DNA of 64,000 nucleotides from Pseudomonas guariconensis (GCF_015680235.1 NZ_JADLJL010000002.1:1-64000), one strand, 5' to 3'. Counted from the first letter of the stretch, positions 44,701-53,190 are shown. Numbers and translations: made by a program. Notes: generated by a model not told the origin, from the letters alone.

Positions 44701-47239
44701 ACTGCTGCGCCGGGCTTTCGTCGCGGCCAACCGCGTCGGCGACCTGGCTTACGCCGCCTATGCCGGCAATGGCCATATCGCCGATGTACTGTTCCTCGGC
44801 GAGCCGCTGGCGCAGGTGCATGAGGAGGCTGGGCAGGGCCTGGCCTATGCGCAGAAGGTGCGCTTCGGCCTGGTGGTGGATTTCATCAGCACGCAGCTGG
44901 CGCTGATCCGCACGCTGCGAGGGCAGACCCCGACCTTTGGTTGTTTCGACGATGAGCTGTTCGACGAGGCGCGTTTCGAAGCGCACCTGGACAGCACGCC
45001 GGGCCTGGCGCTGGCAGCGGCCAAGTACTGGATACGCAAGCTGCAGGCGCGCTGCATGGCGGGCGATCACGCGTCGGCCATGCACTGTGTGGCGCGGGCG
45101 AAGGCGCTGCTGTGGGTAGTGGAGTCTTTCACCGAGGAGGCCGAATACCACTTCCATGCGGCACTGACCCTGGCAGCCGGCTTCGATGCGATCGAGGTCG
45201 GTGAGCAGCCCGGCATTCTGCGGGAGCTGGCCGGACATCACGCGAAGTTGCAGGAGTGGGCGCAGCAGTGCGCCGAATCCTTTGCCTGCCGGGGGACGTT
45301 GGTTGGCGCAGAAATCGCCCGCGTCGAAGGGCGGTTGGTCGAGGCCGAGCTGCTCTACGAAGAAGCCATCCAGCAGGCTCAGGGCAACGGCTTCGTGCAG
45401 GTCGAGGCGCTGGCCAACGAGCTGGCGGGGCGCTTTTACGGTGCACGCGGCCTGGCCAAGATCGCCCGCGTCTACCTGCAGGACGCGCGTTACGGCTACC
45501 TGCGCTGGGGCGCCTACGGCAAGGTGCGACAACTTGAGGGGCGCCATCGCTACTTGTGCAACGAGGAGCCCGCGCCAGGCCCGACCGCGACCATCGCCAC
45601 CCCGGTGGAACACCTAGACCTGGCCACGGTACTAAAGGTGTCCCAGGCCGCCTCGGGGGAAATAGTCCTGGAGAAACTGATCGACATGGTGATGCGCACG
45701 GCCATCGAGCAGGCTGGCGCCGAGCGCGGCGTGCTGGTTCTCGCCGAAGCGGGCGAGCCCCGCATAGCGGCTCTGGCGACCGTCGGCGATGGCGCGATGT
45801 TGCTGTGCAACGAACCGATCAGTGCGGCGGCGCTGGCCGAAACGGTGCTCTACCAGGTGCTGCGCACCGGCGAGAGCTTGTGTCTGGAAGACGCTATGGC
45901 CGAGCCGGCCCTCACCACCGACCCCTATGTCCGCCAGCACAGCGCGCGTTCGATTCTCTGCATGCCGCTGATGAACCAGGCCAAGCTCACCGGCGCGCTG
46001 TACCTGGAGAACAACCTCTCGGCCGGCGTGTTCAGCCCGACGCGGATTGCCGTGCTGCGACTGCTGGCCTCACAGGCGGCGACATCGCTGGAGAACGCGC
46101 GCCTGTATCGCGACGCCGCCGAGCGCGAGGCGAAGATTCGCCGGTTGGTGGACGCCAATATCATCGGCATCATCGTCTGGGGCGCCGGAGGCGAGATAGC
46201 CGAAGCCAACGACGCCTTTCTGCGCATGGTCGGCTACGAGCGTGACGACCTGCTTTCCGGCCGCGTGCGCTGGCATGACATAACGCCACCGGAATCTCTG
46301 GCGTTGAGTCAGGCGCATCTCGCCACGGCCATTCGAACCGGGCATGCGCAGCCCTTCGAGAAGGAATATATCCGCAAGGATGGCAGCCGCGTGCCGGTGA
46401 TCGTCGGCCTGGCGGCCTTCGAAGCCAGCCTGCAGGAGGGCGTGGCCTTCGTGCTCGATCTTACCGAGCGCAAGCAGGCCGAGGAGCGCGTGCGCGAGGG
46501 CGAACGGCGCTATCGCGAGGTGCAGACGGAACTGGCACACGCCAACCGCGTGGCGACCATGGGCCAACTGGCGGCGTCCATCGCCCACGAGGTGAACCAG
46601 CCGATTGCCGCCACGGTGACCAATGCCAATGCTGCCTTGCGCTGGCTGAGTGCGCAGCCGCCGGAGCTGGGCGAGGTCAGCCAAGTGCTTGGGCGCATCA
46701 TCAAGGACGCCAACCGAGCCGCCGAGGTGCTGGGACGCATCCGCCAGCTGATCCGCAAGACCCCGCCGCAGAAGCAACCCGTGGACGTCAGTGCGGCGCT
46801 GCGCGAGATGATCGAGTTTACCCGTGGCGAGGCGGCCAAGTGCGGCGCCGTGGTGTGCGTCAGACTCGCCGACGGCCTGCCGGAAGTGGAGGGCGACCGG
46901 GTCGAGCTGCAGCAGGTGATGCTCAACCTGATCGTCAATGCCCTGGAAGCCATGGGCAGTGTGCCCGCCGGCGAGCGCCACCTGCTGGTCAGCTCCGAGT
47001 ACGACAAAAATGGTGTGCGAGTGAGGGTGTGCGACAGCGGGCCGGGATTCGCCGAGAGCAATGCGGACCTGCTCTTCGCCCCGTTCTACACCACCAAGGC
47101 CACCGGTATGGGCATGGGCCTGTCGATCTGCCGCTCGATCATAGACAGCCATGGTGGCCGACTCTGGGCCAGCGCCAATCAGCCGCGTGGTGCGGTGGTG
47201 CAGTTCACCTTGCCTGTGCATCCCGTAAAAGACGCCTGA
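41744..47239 (+). CDS. Giant hybrid Ser/Thr kinase - AAA ATPase - GAF - PAS - histidine kinase
   Basis: 1831 residues. Order of domains: a Ser/Thr kinase-like domain (about 1-270; HKDLKPNHI near 121, but GFG where DFG is expected, then GTLAYMAPEQTGRMNRSVDS); an AAA/STAND-type ATPase (about 290-560; Walker A GYSGIGKSS at 324-332, Walker B LFLDDLQWLD near 451); a long helical repeat region (about 600-1270); GAF (about 1290-1450); PAS (about 1460-1580); and a FixL-type HisKA/HATPase (phospho-acceptor His 1615 in IAHEVNQP, N-box NLIVNALEAMGS, G-boxes DSGPGF and GMGMGLSI). There is no membrane helix, so it is cytoplasmic. It is the sensor of the FixJ-type regulator just upstream. The signal is unknown. 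Confidence 0.93.
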   Translation: MASKQKILWNDGERVFCRARSAGDDSASVLLVRPAAEHPSPSTLERLAHEYNLRDELHSAWALRPQALHRDGGKTRLLLDDPGGEPLSRLLRQPLETGTCLRLAVDIAVALRQLHQRGLVHKDLKPNHIQVNCTDGQARLTGFGLASRLPRERQAPEPPETIAGTLAYMAPEQTGRMNRSVDSRSDLYAFGVVLYQMLTGTLPFTASDPMEWVHCHIARKPLPPGERVAGMPPMLSQIVLKLLAKTAEERYQSAAGLEHDLRRCLADWQREGQIMSFTPDEQGTPDRLLVPEKLYGREHEVKVLVEAFARIVTSSTPELVLVSGYSGIGKSSVVNELHKVLVPPRGLFASGKFDQYKRDIPYSTLVQAFQGLVRTLLGKSGDVLEGWRSALLEALEPNARLITDLIPELRLIIGDQPAVPELEPQQARRRFLLVFHRFIGVFARADHPLALFLDDLQWLDAATLDLLEDLLTHSELRHLMLVGAYRDNEVDASHPLTRKLQAIRQAGVRIDEIRLAPLARAHIEQLIAEALRCPPPSIVALARLVQDKTAGNPFFVIQFLQALAEEELLTYDHEARRWRWEPERIHEKGFTDNVVDLMVGKLARLPLQTLKALQQLACLGNMAQIDTLATVLNLPSAKVHSILWPAVRQELVERQEGACAFAHDRIHEAAYSLIAEGARAGAHLRIGRLLAEQTPAQRREEAIFEIVGQLNRGARLIEARAEREQLAEYNLLAGQRAKASSAYSSALAYLGAGAELLSGDCWERRHDLCFALELNRAECEFLTGQLAQADQRLIALTPRAITTVEQAAVACLQMDVCLLQDRSDRAVAVCLAYLEAVGIHWSAHPDDEQVRVEYQQIWTQLGKRRIEQLIDLPLMEDAASLATLDALGKLFAPALQSNANLASLTVCKAVSLSLERGNCDASCMLYANVGRVAGRRFGDYEAGYRFGRLGCDLVDRRGLNRHEARTYLCFSMFVARWMRPVRECRELLRRAFVAANRVGDLAYAAYAGNGHIADVLFLGEPLAQVHEEAGQGLAYAQKVRFGLVVDFISTQLALIRTLRGQTPTFGCFDDELFDEARFEAHLDSTPGLALAAAKYWIRKLQARCMAGDHASAMHCVARAKALLWVVESFTEEAEYHFHAALTLAAGFDAIEVGEQPGILRELAGHHAKLQEWAQQCAESFACRGTLVGAEIARVEGRLVEAELLYEEAIQQAQGNGFVQVEALANELAGRFYGARGLAKIARVYLQDARYGYLRWGAYGKVRQLEGRHRYLCNEEPAPGPTATIATPVEHLDLATVLKVSQAASGEIVLEKLIDMVMRTAIEQAGAERGVLVLAEAGEPRIAALATVGDGAMLLCNEPISAAALAETVLYQVLRTGESLCLEDAMAEPALTTDPYVRQHSARSILCMPLMNQAKLTGALYLENNLSAGVFSPTRIAVLRLLASQAATSLENARLYRDAAEREAKIRRLVDANIIGIIVWGAGGEIAEANDAFLRMVGYERDDLLSGRVRWHDITPPESLALSQAHLATAIRTGHAQPFEKEYIRKDGSRVPVIVGLAAFEASLQEGVAFVLDLTERKQAEERVREGERRYREVQTELAHANRVATMGQLAASIAHEVNQPIAATVTNANAALRWLSAQPPELGEVSQVLGRIIKDANRAAEVLGRIRQLIRKTPPQKQPVDVSAALREMIEFTRGEAAKCGAVVCVRLADGLPEVEGDRVELQQVMLNLIVNALEAMGSVPAGERHLLVSSEYDKNGVRVRVCDSGPGFAESNADLLFAPFYTTKATGMGMGLSICRSIIDSHGGRLWASANQPRGAVVQFTLPVHPVKDA

Positions 47240-47249
47240 AAAAGCCAAA

Positions 47250-47283
47250 GGGGGCTTGACCTTGACACTAGCGTCAAGCCCCC
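47250..47283. promoter_or_regulatory. MerR-type operator/terminator-like dyad
   Basis: An 11-base perfect inverted repeat, GGGGGCTTGAC (47250-47260) and GTCAAGCCCCC (47273-47283). Inside it CTTGACACTAGCGTCAAG (47261-47278) is a nearly perfect 18-base dyad of the kind bound by MerR-family activators. It sits 11 bases after the kinase stop and 25 bases before the merR-type start, so it could both terminate kinase transcription and bind the MerR protein. Confidence 0.6.
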
Positions 47284-47307
47284 AGAGTTCTTCCATCGGA
47301 GGTTAAC

Positions 47308-47730
47308 ATGCAAATCGGAGAGCTGGCCTTGCGCGCCGGCGTCAGTACACGGGCGCTGCGCCATTACGAGTCGCGGCAACTGATCGAGTCGTCGCGGCTG
47401 GACAATGGTTATCGCGACTATGCCTCGTCCATGGTACAGCGCGTGCTGTGGGTTCGCGAGTTGCTCGAATGCGGCTTCAGTACCCGGCAGATCCGCGGCT
47501 TGCTGCAGTATCTGGAGGAGGAGGAAGATAGCGAAGGCTTCCTTGCCTGCCTGCAGCAGCACCTGGAAAAACTGGCAGCGCTGAATGCACTTCAGGTGCA
47601 ACTTGCCGAGCGCCGCGAGCGCCTGGCGGAAAAGATCGAGCGTTATCTGCCCCTTCACGATAGCCTGATGCGTGCTCCCGATCTGCGACCTCCCGAACGA
47701 GCTCATTCACAAGCCACGTTGGAGAGATGA
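47308..47730 (+). CDS. MerR-family transcriptional regulator
   Basis: 140 residues. The N-terminal MerR helix-turn-helix reads MQIGELALRAGVSTRALRHY, ESRQLIESSRLDNGYRDYAS, with the ELLECGFSTRQIRGLLQYL helix near 50-70. A coiled-coil dimerisation region spans about 80-120. There are no conserved metal-binding cysteines, so it belongs to the non-metal group that controls drug or redox genes. The ATG is preceded by GGAGG. It overlaps the SDR gene by 4 bases and probably controls it. Confidence 0.93.
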   Translation: MQIGELALRAGVSTRALRHYESRQLIESSRLDNGYRDYASSMVQRVLWVRELLECGFSTRQIRGLLQYLEEEEDSEGFLACLQQHLEKLAALNALQVQLAERRERLAEKIERYLPLHDSLMRAPDLRPPERAHSQATLER

Positions 47731-48479
47731 TGGGAAAGCTAAGCAACAAAGTCGCCCTGGTTACGGGCGGCAATAGTGGTATCGGTCTGGCCACCGCACA
47801 ACGATTTGCCCTGGAAGGCGCCGAAGTGGTCATCACCGGACGCCGCCGGGATGCGCTGGAGGAAGCGGTAGGCCTCATCGGTGAAAGCGCCGTTGGTATC
47901 TGCGCGGACGCCAGCCGGCTGGCGGATCTGGACGCGCTGTACCAAGAGGTGGGCGAGCGCTTCGGCCGCCTCGACGTGCTGGTCGCTAATGCCGGCATCA
48001 TTCGCACGGCGCCGGGTGATCAGGTTGACGAACAGCAGTTCGACGAGCAGTTCGACATCAACGTCAAGGGTGTCTTTTACACCATCCAGAAAGCGCTGCC
48101 GCTGCTGAGCGACGGCGGCTCCATCGTGCTGGTGTCGTCCATCGCCCACCTGAAGGCACTGGAAGCCCACGTGGTCTATGCAGCGACCAAGGCGGCGGTG
48201 CGCTCCTTCGCCCGCAGCTGGGCGGCGGAACTCAAAGGCCGCAACATCCGCGTCAACTGTCTGAGCCCCGGCCCGGTGCTGACCCCGATCATCGGCAAGA
48301 TGGGCATCGGCGAGGCGCAGTTCGATACTTTCGAAAAGCAGCTGTCGGGGCTTATTCCGCTGGGGCGTCTTGGCCGCCCCGAAGAATTGGCGAGCGCGGC
48401 GCTGTTCCTCGCATCCGACGATAGCAGTTTCATCACCGGCGTCGATCTGTGTGTCGATGGTGGTTTGTCGCAGCTCTGA
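47727..48479 (+). CDS. Short-chain dehydrogenase/reductase (SDR)
   Basis: 250 residues, classical SDR size. The cofactor motif TGGNSGIG lies at residues 13-20, the NAG motif in LVANAGII near 88, the catalytic Ser in IVLVSSIAH near 136 and the Y-x-x-x-K in YAATKAAV near 151. The end FITGVDLCVDGGLSQL is typical. The arginine pair GRRR after strand 2 suggests NADP preference. The substrate is unknown. It is cotranscribed with the MerR gene and faces the alpha/beta hydrolase gene across a shared terminator. Confidence 0.93.
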   Translation: MMGKLSNKVALVTGGNSGIGLATAQRFALEGAEVVITGRRRDALEEAVGLIGESAVGICADASRLADLDALYQEVGERFGRLDVLVANAGIIRTAPGDQVDEQQFDEQFDINVKGVFYTIQKALPLLSDGGSIVLVSSIAHLKALEAHVVYAATKAAVRSFARSWAAELKGRNIRVNCLSPGPVLTPIIGKMGIGEAQFDTFEKQLSGLIPLGRLGRPEELASAALFLASDDSSFITGVDLCVDGGLSQL

Positions 48480-48484
48480 ACCGA

Positions 48485-48516
48485 AAAAGGCCCGGTGCGA
48501 ACGCACCGGGCCTTTT
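48485..48516. terminator. Bidirectional rho-independent terminator
   Basis: AAAAGGCCCGGTGC (48485-48498) pairs with GCACCGGGCCTTTT (48503-48516), a 14-base perfect stem with A/T ends that works for both convergent genes. Confidence 0.92.
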
Positions 48517-48530
48517 GCGTTATGCCGCTG

Positions 48531-49499
48531 TCAGCTTTTGATGAAGGCCAGCAGGTCCGCGTTGATGGTGTCGGCGTCGGTGGTGCACATGCCGTGGGGC
48601 AAGCCGGGGTAGGTTTTCAGGGTGCCGTGGCGCAGCAGCTTGATCGAAAGGCGCGCGGAGTCGTCGATGGGGACGATCTGGTCGTCTTCACCATGTAGCA
48701 CCAGCGTCGGTACGGGAATCTGCTTGAGGTCCTCGGTGAAGTCGGTTTCCGAAAAGGCTGCGATGCAGTCGTAATGGGCCTTGGCACCGCCATTCATACC
48801 CTGCCGCCACCAGTTGTCGATTACCGCTTGCGTGACCTGGGCTCCCGGCCTGTTGAAACCATAGAAGGGGCCCGCCGCTACGTCGCGGTAGAAATTCGAC
48901 CGGTTGGCGGCAAGTGCTTCGCGGAAACCATCGAATACCTTCAGTGGCAAGCCGCCGGGGTTCTTCTCGGTTTTTAGCATGATCGGTGGCACGGCGCCGA
49001 TCAGCACCGCCTTGACGACGCGGCCAGCGCCATGGCGTGCGACATAGCGGGCGACCTCGCCACCCCCGGTGGAGTGGCCGATGTGCACGGTATTCTTCAG
49101 GTTCAAATGCTCCGCCAGTTCCGCCACGTCGGCGGCGTAGGTGTCCATGTCGTTGCCTTGCACCGTTTGCGAGGAGCGACCGTGACCACGTCGGTCATGA
49201 GCAATCACACGGTAGCCCTTGCTGAGGAAGAACAACATCTGGTTGTCCCAGTCGTCCCCGGACAGCGGCCATCCGTGATGAAAGACTATGGGCTGACCGC
49301 TGCCCCAGTCCTTATAGAACAGCTCAGTGCCATCGCGAAGTGTGAGATAGCTCGACCCTCGCTCATTACGCCCACTAACCTTGGCCTGACTGCTACCCAC
49401 TTGGCTTGCTAAGACTGGGGCTGCTACCGCAACTGCTGCAGCTGCCACGCCGGCGCCCATTATGGCGCGGCGGGAGGTTCCTTTTGTCTCGTCGGTCAT
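48531..49499 (-). CDS. Tat-exported alpha/beta hydrolase (non-heme chloroperoxidase/esterase family)
   Basis: 322 residues from the ATG at 49499. The twin-arginine signal [20 protein letters not shown] covers residues 8-27, so the protein is exported folded. The mature enzyme shows [20 protein letters not shown], the nucleophile elbow GHSTGGGE, Asp in [10 protein letters not shown] and His in GLPHGM, a complete triad of the cofactor-free haloperoxidase/arylesterase family. A longer in-frame ORF reaches 49664 but the Tat signal fixes the start. The neighbouring SDR and MerR genes point to oxidative or xenobiotic stress. The activity is inferred. Confidence 0.92.
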   Translation of the reverse strand: MTDETKGTSRRAIMGAGVAAAAVAVAAPVLASQVGSSQAKVSGRNERGSSYLTLRDGTELFYKDWGSGQPIVFHHGWPLSGDDWDNQMLFFLSKGYRVIAHDRRGHGRSSQTVQGNDMDTYAADVAELAEHLNLKNTVHIGHSTGGGEVARYVARHGAGRVVKAVLIGAVPPIMLKTEKNPGGLPLKVFDGFREALAANRSNFYRDVAAGPFYGFNRPGAQVTQAVIDNWWRQGMNGGAKAHYDCIAAFSETDFTEDLKQIPVPTLVLHGEDDQIVPIDDSARLSIKLLRHGTLKTYPGLPHGMCTTDADTINADLLAFIKS

Positions 49500-49860
49500 G
49501 GTGAAAACTCTCGTCTGGTTACCGCTCCTGCGGCGAATGAGGACCGGGGGACCAGGTCTCGCAAAGCTCACAGGATTATCACGAGGTAGCCGGAGCACCG
49601 GTTCGCAAATCCTATTGTCACGCGAATTTTCGCACCATCGTCTATGGGTATCGGCTAACTGCACTAAGGTTCTGCGAGAGTTTCGAAAGGTACAATAGCC
49701 GCTACTGTCTAGGCCATATCTTCTATACCGGCAGGCACATGGGCTTGAACTAACTGCTTGTTGCCCGCAACTGGCCGGTAGCGCCGTCGGGCAGAGGCCA
49801 TATGGAACGGCGAGTCAGTGATCGGCTATTTCCGGGTGTCGGCAAAGCCAATTGTCGGCC
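49500..49860. other. Gene-free stretch upstream of the exported hydrolase
   Basis: No convincing gene on either strand. The part nearest 49500 must hold the promoter of the hydrolase gene. Toward 49790-49860 the sequence becomes coding-like and leads into the transposase remnant. Confidence 0.5.
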
Positions 49861-49989
49861 AACCACCTCGCGCGGTTGTTCAAAGTCAGTAAGCCGAACA
49901 AAGTCTGGGTAACAGATATTACTTACATCCGCATCTATGAAGGATGGCTCTACCTAGCGGTAGTGCTGGACTCTTCTAACGCTAAGTAA
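49861..49989 (+). pseudogene. IS3-family transposase (OrfB) remnant
   Basis: About 43 codons read NHLARLFKVSKPNKVWVTDI, TYIRIYEGWLYLAVVLDSS, then a stop at 49987. The WVTDITYI segment carries the first catalytic Asp of the IS3 rve domain. The other catalytic residues and the ends of the element are missing. It marks a past insertion at the right border of the accessory block. Confidence 0.8.
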
Positions 49990-50060
49990 TTGGTTAGTCA
50001 ATGAAGCCAAGAATGCGACCTGGATATCTATGCCTCGATCTTCAAGGAGTTGCAATCCCC

Positions 50061-51383
50061 ATGGCCTGTGCCGACCGTTACGATCTGCCCCTTTCGACCA
50101 CCTGCGAGGCAGCGGCTGAGCGTTATAGGACGGGTGTGGACCTGTTGCTTTCACTGTGGACCGACGTGGGGCAGACCCTGGACCAGGCCATCGCGGCCGA
50201 TCCTGACTTTGCGTTGGCCTATGCGGCTCGTGCCCGCTTTCACGCCATCCGTAACGAAGCGGCGCAGGCCAAGGCCAAGATTGCAAAGGCCGCCGAGCTG
50301 GCCCAGGTCAATGGCAGCGAACGTGAGCGCAGCCATGTACAGACGCTTTCGTACGTGATCCATGGCGAGCCGGCAAAGGCATTGGCCAGTGCCTTGCAGC
50401 ACCTGGACCGCTGGCCTCTCGACGTTCTGATCATGGCGTTACCCCTGGGGGCATTCGGACTGTTCGCATTTTCCGGGATGGCTGGCCATGATCAGGCGCG
50501 GGTCGATCTCTGCGAGCGCCATGCGCACCACTTTCCCGAAAACGATTGGTGGTTCCTTACCTGCCGTGGCTGGGCGCATGGTGAAAATGGCAATGTCGCA
50601 TTGGGCCGTACTCTCACCCAACGTTCGCTGGAACTGCGCCGAAACAACGTCAATGGTGTACATGCGCTCGCGCACGTCCTGTACGAGGCGGGTGCCAACG
50701 ACGAGGCAGACGAACTGATCGAGGACTGGCTGCCAGGCTATGACCGCAGCGGCACGCTGCACAACCACATTGCCTGGCATGGGGCGCTGGTTGCCTTGGA
50801 GCGGGATGACCTGGAGACCGCCCTTGGCATCTATGCCGAACATGTTGCGCCTGGCGTCGCGACCGGCCTGCCGATCAACGTGATCAGTGACACCTCTTCC
50901 TTCCTCTGGCGTCTGCAGGCGTATGGACACGAAGTGCCGGCTCACCTGTGGGCGGACGCCGCGCGGCATGCATCGAATCACTTCAGGCAACCAGGCGTCC
51001 CATTCGTCGACTTCCACATGGCGATGCTCGCTGCAGCCACGGGTGACCAGCAATCGCTGCAGCAGCGCGCGGCGGCGCTGACGGCTTTGGTACGCGACGG
51101 GAAACTGCGGGCAGGGCCGGTGGTGCCCGCGCTTTGTCACGCCGTCCAGGCGTTCGCTGAAGGCCGATATGCCCAGTGTGCACGCATCCTGGAACCGGTA
51201 ACCCATGACGTGGTGCGAATTGGTGGCAGCGGCGCGCAGCGGGAGATCGTCCAGGACACGCTGCTGGTCTCGTTGATGCGTGCCGGTCAAACGCAAAAGG
51301 CCAGGGCATTGCTGGATCAGCGTCTGCATCGTCGTCCTTCTCCCCGGGATAGCCGTTGGCTCTCGGCGCTGGCTGCGAGCTGA
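50061..51383 (+). CDS. TPR-repeat protein, TTC38 family
   Basis: 440 residues. After DRYDLPLSTTCEAAAERYRT, a family-typical opening, helical TPR-like repeats run through the protein (TLDQAIAADPDFALAYAARA near 40-60, HALAHVLYEAGANDEADELI near 205). The family is widespread but its role is unknown; it is cytoplasmic with no signal. The ATG at 50061 is preceded by AAGGAG about 13 bases upstream, wider than usual; an in-frame ATG at 50001 is the alternative. Confidence 0.82.
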   Translation: MACADRYDLPLSTTCEAAAERYRTGVDLLLSLWTDVGQTLDQAIAADPDFALAYAARARFHAIRNEAAQAKAKIAKAAELAQVNGSERERSHVQTLSYVIHGEPAKALASALQHLDRWPLDVLIMALPLGAFGLFAFSGMAGHDQARVDLCERHAHHFPENDWWFLTCRGWAHGENGNVALGRTLTQRSLELRRNNVNGVHALAHVLYEAGANDEADELIEDWLPGYDRSGTLHNHIAWHGALVALERDDLETALGIYAEHVAPGVATGLPINVISDTSSFLWRLQAYGHEVPAHLWADAARHASNHFRQPGVPFVDFHMAMLAAATGDQQSLQQRAAALTALVRDGKLRAGPVVPALCHAVQAFAEGRYAQCARILEPVTHDVVRIGGSGAQREIVQDTLLVSLMRAGQTQKARALLDQRLHRRPSPRDSRWLSALAAS

Positions 51384-51392
51384 TCCTCCGTT

Positions 51393-51478
51393 CCATCGCC
51401 GGCAAGCCGGCTCCCACAGGGACAGCGCTGCCCTCAAGGCTGACGCGTTATTTGTGGGAGCCGGCTTGCCGGCGATGG
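51393..51478. repeat. REP inverted pair, 26-base perfect arms
   Basis: Arms at 51393-51418 and 51453-51478 are perfect inverted copies (core GCCGGCAAGCCGGCTCCC), a different REP subtype from the GCGGGACAAG type elsewhere in the window. They lie between the TPR gene and the metal transporter operon. Confidence 0.9.
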
Positions 51479-51576
51479 GCTGCGTAGCAGCCCCAGTGCA
51501 GCCGATATGCACGCAAAGGCCCGATTGTCTGTTGCCAGCCTCAAGACCAAACCGTGAAAGAAATCTCATTGAATAT

Positions 51577-51591
51577 TGTTATAACATAACA
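51577..51591. promoter_or_regulatory. Zur box
   Basis: TGTTATAACATAACA matches the Zur consensus of gammaproteobacteria (TGTTATAAYATAACA) in every position. It lies 61 bases ahead of the ABC ATPase start, in AT-rich DNA. It implies repression by zinc-loaded Zur. Confidence 0.85.
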
Positions 51592-51651
51592 TATTGTTAT
51601 CGGCGGCCATGCCGTCGTGGCTATTCCTTGTTCTTTCTCGGGACTTCATCT

Positions 51652-52320
51652 GTGATCCTGTGCCAAGACCTGCAATGGGGCGCCGCCAACCGGCCGCTGA
51701 CCCCGCGACTCAATCTGAAGCTGCCCGCCGGCAGCCTCACGGCCGTAGTGGGCGCGAACGGTAGTGGCAAAAGCAGCCTGTTGAAAGTGATCGCGGGGCT
51801 GCAGGTGCCATTGTCCGGCCGCATACACGTCTCCCTTGCAGGCGATGGGGGGATCGGCTACCTCGTCCAGCAATCGGCTATCGATCGGCAGTTTCCCATC
51901 GACCTGGCCGGGCTGGTCAGCGGCGGTTTCTGGGGGCAACGCATCACCCGGTCGCAGCGCAGGCGCCAGCTCGAGCAAGTGCTGGAGGCGTGGGACCTCG
52001 GCCAGCTTCAGTCCCGGCCTTTGCAGGCGCTTTCCGGTGGCGAGCTGCAACGTGCCTTGCTGGCCAGGCTGAGCCTGACCAATCCTTCCCTGGTGCTGCT
52101 CGACGAGCCCGATGCGGCGCTCGACGACAACGGCCAGGCCTTGCTCTGGCGGCACATCGAGGCCTGGCACAAGGCCGGTTGCACGCTTGTCGTCGTCAGC
52201 CACGACCTGGCCCGGGTGCGGGCGTCGGTGGAGCACTGCCTGGTGATCGACCGGCAAGGCTGCCGGCATGGGCCGAGCCGTGCGCTGATTGCCCAGCCCG
52301 GCCTGGCCCAGGTGGGTTGA
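51652..52320 (+). CDS. Zinc/metal ABC transporter ATPase
   Basis: 222 residues from a GTG at 51652; no strong ribosome site is visible, so the start is uncertain. Walker A GANGSGKSS lies at 34-42, signature LSGGELQRALLARL near 130, Walker B LVLLDEPDAAL near 148 and the H-loop VVSHD near 185. This is the ZnuC/MntB-like type. The stop is directly followed by the permease ATG. The Zur box upstream supports zinc as the substrate. Confidence 0.88.
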   Translation: MILCQDLQWGAANRPLTPRLNLKLPAGSLTAVVGANGSGKSSLLKVIAGLQVPLSGRIHVSLAGDGGIGYLVQQSAIDRQFPIDLAGLVSGGFWGQRITRSQRRRQLEQVLEAWDLGQLQSRPLQALSGGELQRALLARLSLTNPSLVLLDEPDAALDDNGQALLWRHIEAWHKAGCTLVVVSHDLARVRASVEHCLVIDRQGCRHGPSRALIAQPGLAQVG

Positions 52321-53181
52321 ATGATCGATCTACTGTGGCAGCCCTTCGCCGAACTCGCCTTCATGCGCCGCGCATTGCTCGGTGGCCTGACATTGGCGGT
52401 GAGCGTCGCGCCGCTCGGGGTGTTCTTGGTGGTGCGACGCATGAGCCTGATTGGCGATGCGATTTCCCACGGCATCCTGCCGGGCGCGGCGCTGGGCTTC
52501 TGGCTGGCCGGTTTGTCGGTGCTGACGATGACCCTCGGCGGGCTCCTGGCCGGTCTGGCGGTGGCGGGCTTTTCGGCTTTGGTCAGCCGGCACACAGGCC
52601 TGCGCGAGGACGCCAGCCTGGCAGCGGTCTACCCGATCTCTCTGGCTTCGGGCGTGCTTCTGCTGGGCTTGGCCGGCAAGCGTCTGGACTTGCTCGGGTT
52701 GCTGTTCGGCTCGGCACTGGCCGTCAACGAAGCGACCTTGCAGGTCATGTACAGCGTGGCGGCCGGCAGCCTCGTGCTGTTCGCCGTGATCTACCGCCCG
52801 TTGCTGCTCGATAGCCTCGACCCGGTGTTCCTGCGCACTGTCAGCCGTCATGGCGCCCTGGCCCATGGGCTGTTTCTGGGGTTGGTGGTGCTCAACCTGG
52901 TGGTCGGTTTCCAGGCCATCGGGGCATTGATGGTGGTGGGCCTGATGATGCTGCCGGCCATCGCCGCACGCTTCTGGAGCCAGAGCCTGCCTCGGTTGAT
53001 CGCCATCGCGGCGGTGATCGGCATGGCCTCGGTGTGGCTGGGGCTGTTGCTTTCCTTCTACGTTTCGCTGCCCAGTGGCCCGGCAATCGTGGTTATGGCT
53101 GGGGGCGCGTACCTGTTGTCGGTGATGTGCGGGCCGGTGCATGGCCTGTTGCGTCGCCATTATTCACCGGTCGTTCATTGA
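52321..53181 (+). CDS. Zinc/metal ABC transporter permease (ZnuB-like)
   Basis: 286 residues with about 8-9 membrane helices, ABC-3 family. MRRALLGGLTLAVSVAPLGV near residue 15, MSLIGDAISHGILPGAALGF near 41-60 (with the conserved H-G), and GFQAIGALMVVGLMMLPAIA near 195 are typical. It forms the channel for the ATPase encoded just upstream. Confidence 0.92.
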   Translation: MIDLLWQPFAELAFMRRALLGGLTLAVSVAPLGVFLVVRRMSLIGDAISHGILPGAALGFWLAGLSVLTMTLGGLLAGLAVAGFSALVSRHTGLREDASLAAVYPISLASGVLLLGLAGKRLDLLGLLFGSALAVNEATLQVMYSVAAGSLVLFAVIYRPLLLDSLDPVFLRTVSRHGALAHGLFLGLVVLNLVVGFQAIGALMVVGLMMLPAIAARFWSQSLPRLIAIAAVIGMASVWLGLLLSFYVSLPSGPAIVVMAGGAYLLSVMCGPVHGLLRRHYSPVVH

Positions 53182-53190
53182 GGAACCTGT

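Noticed and set aside
43808..45613. A 601-codon open frame antisense to the giant kinase
   Set aside because: The kinase protein is continuous and well recognised in the other direction; the antisense product has no recognisable domain.
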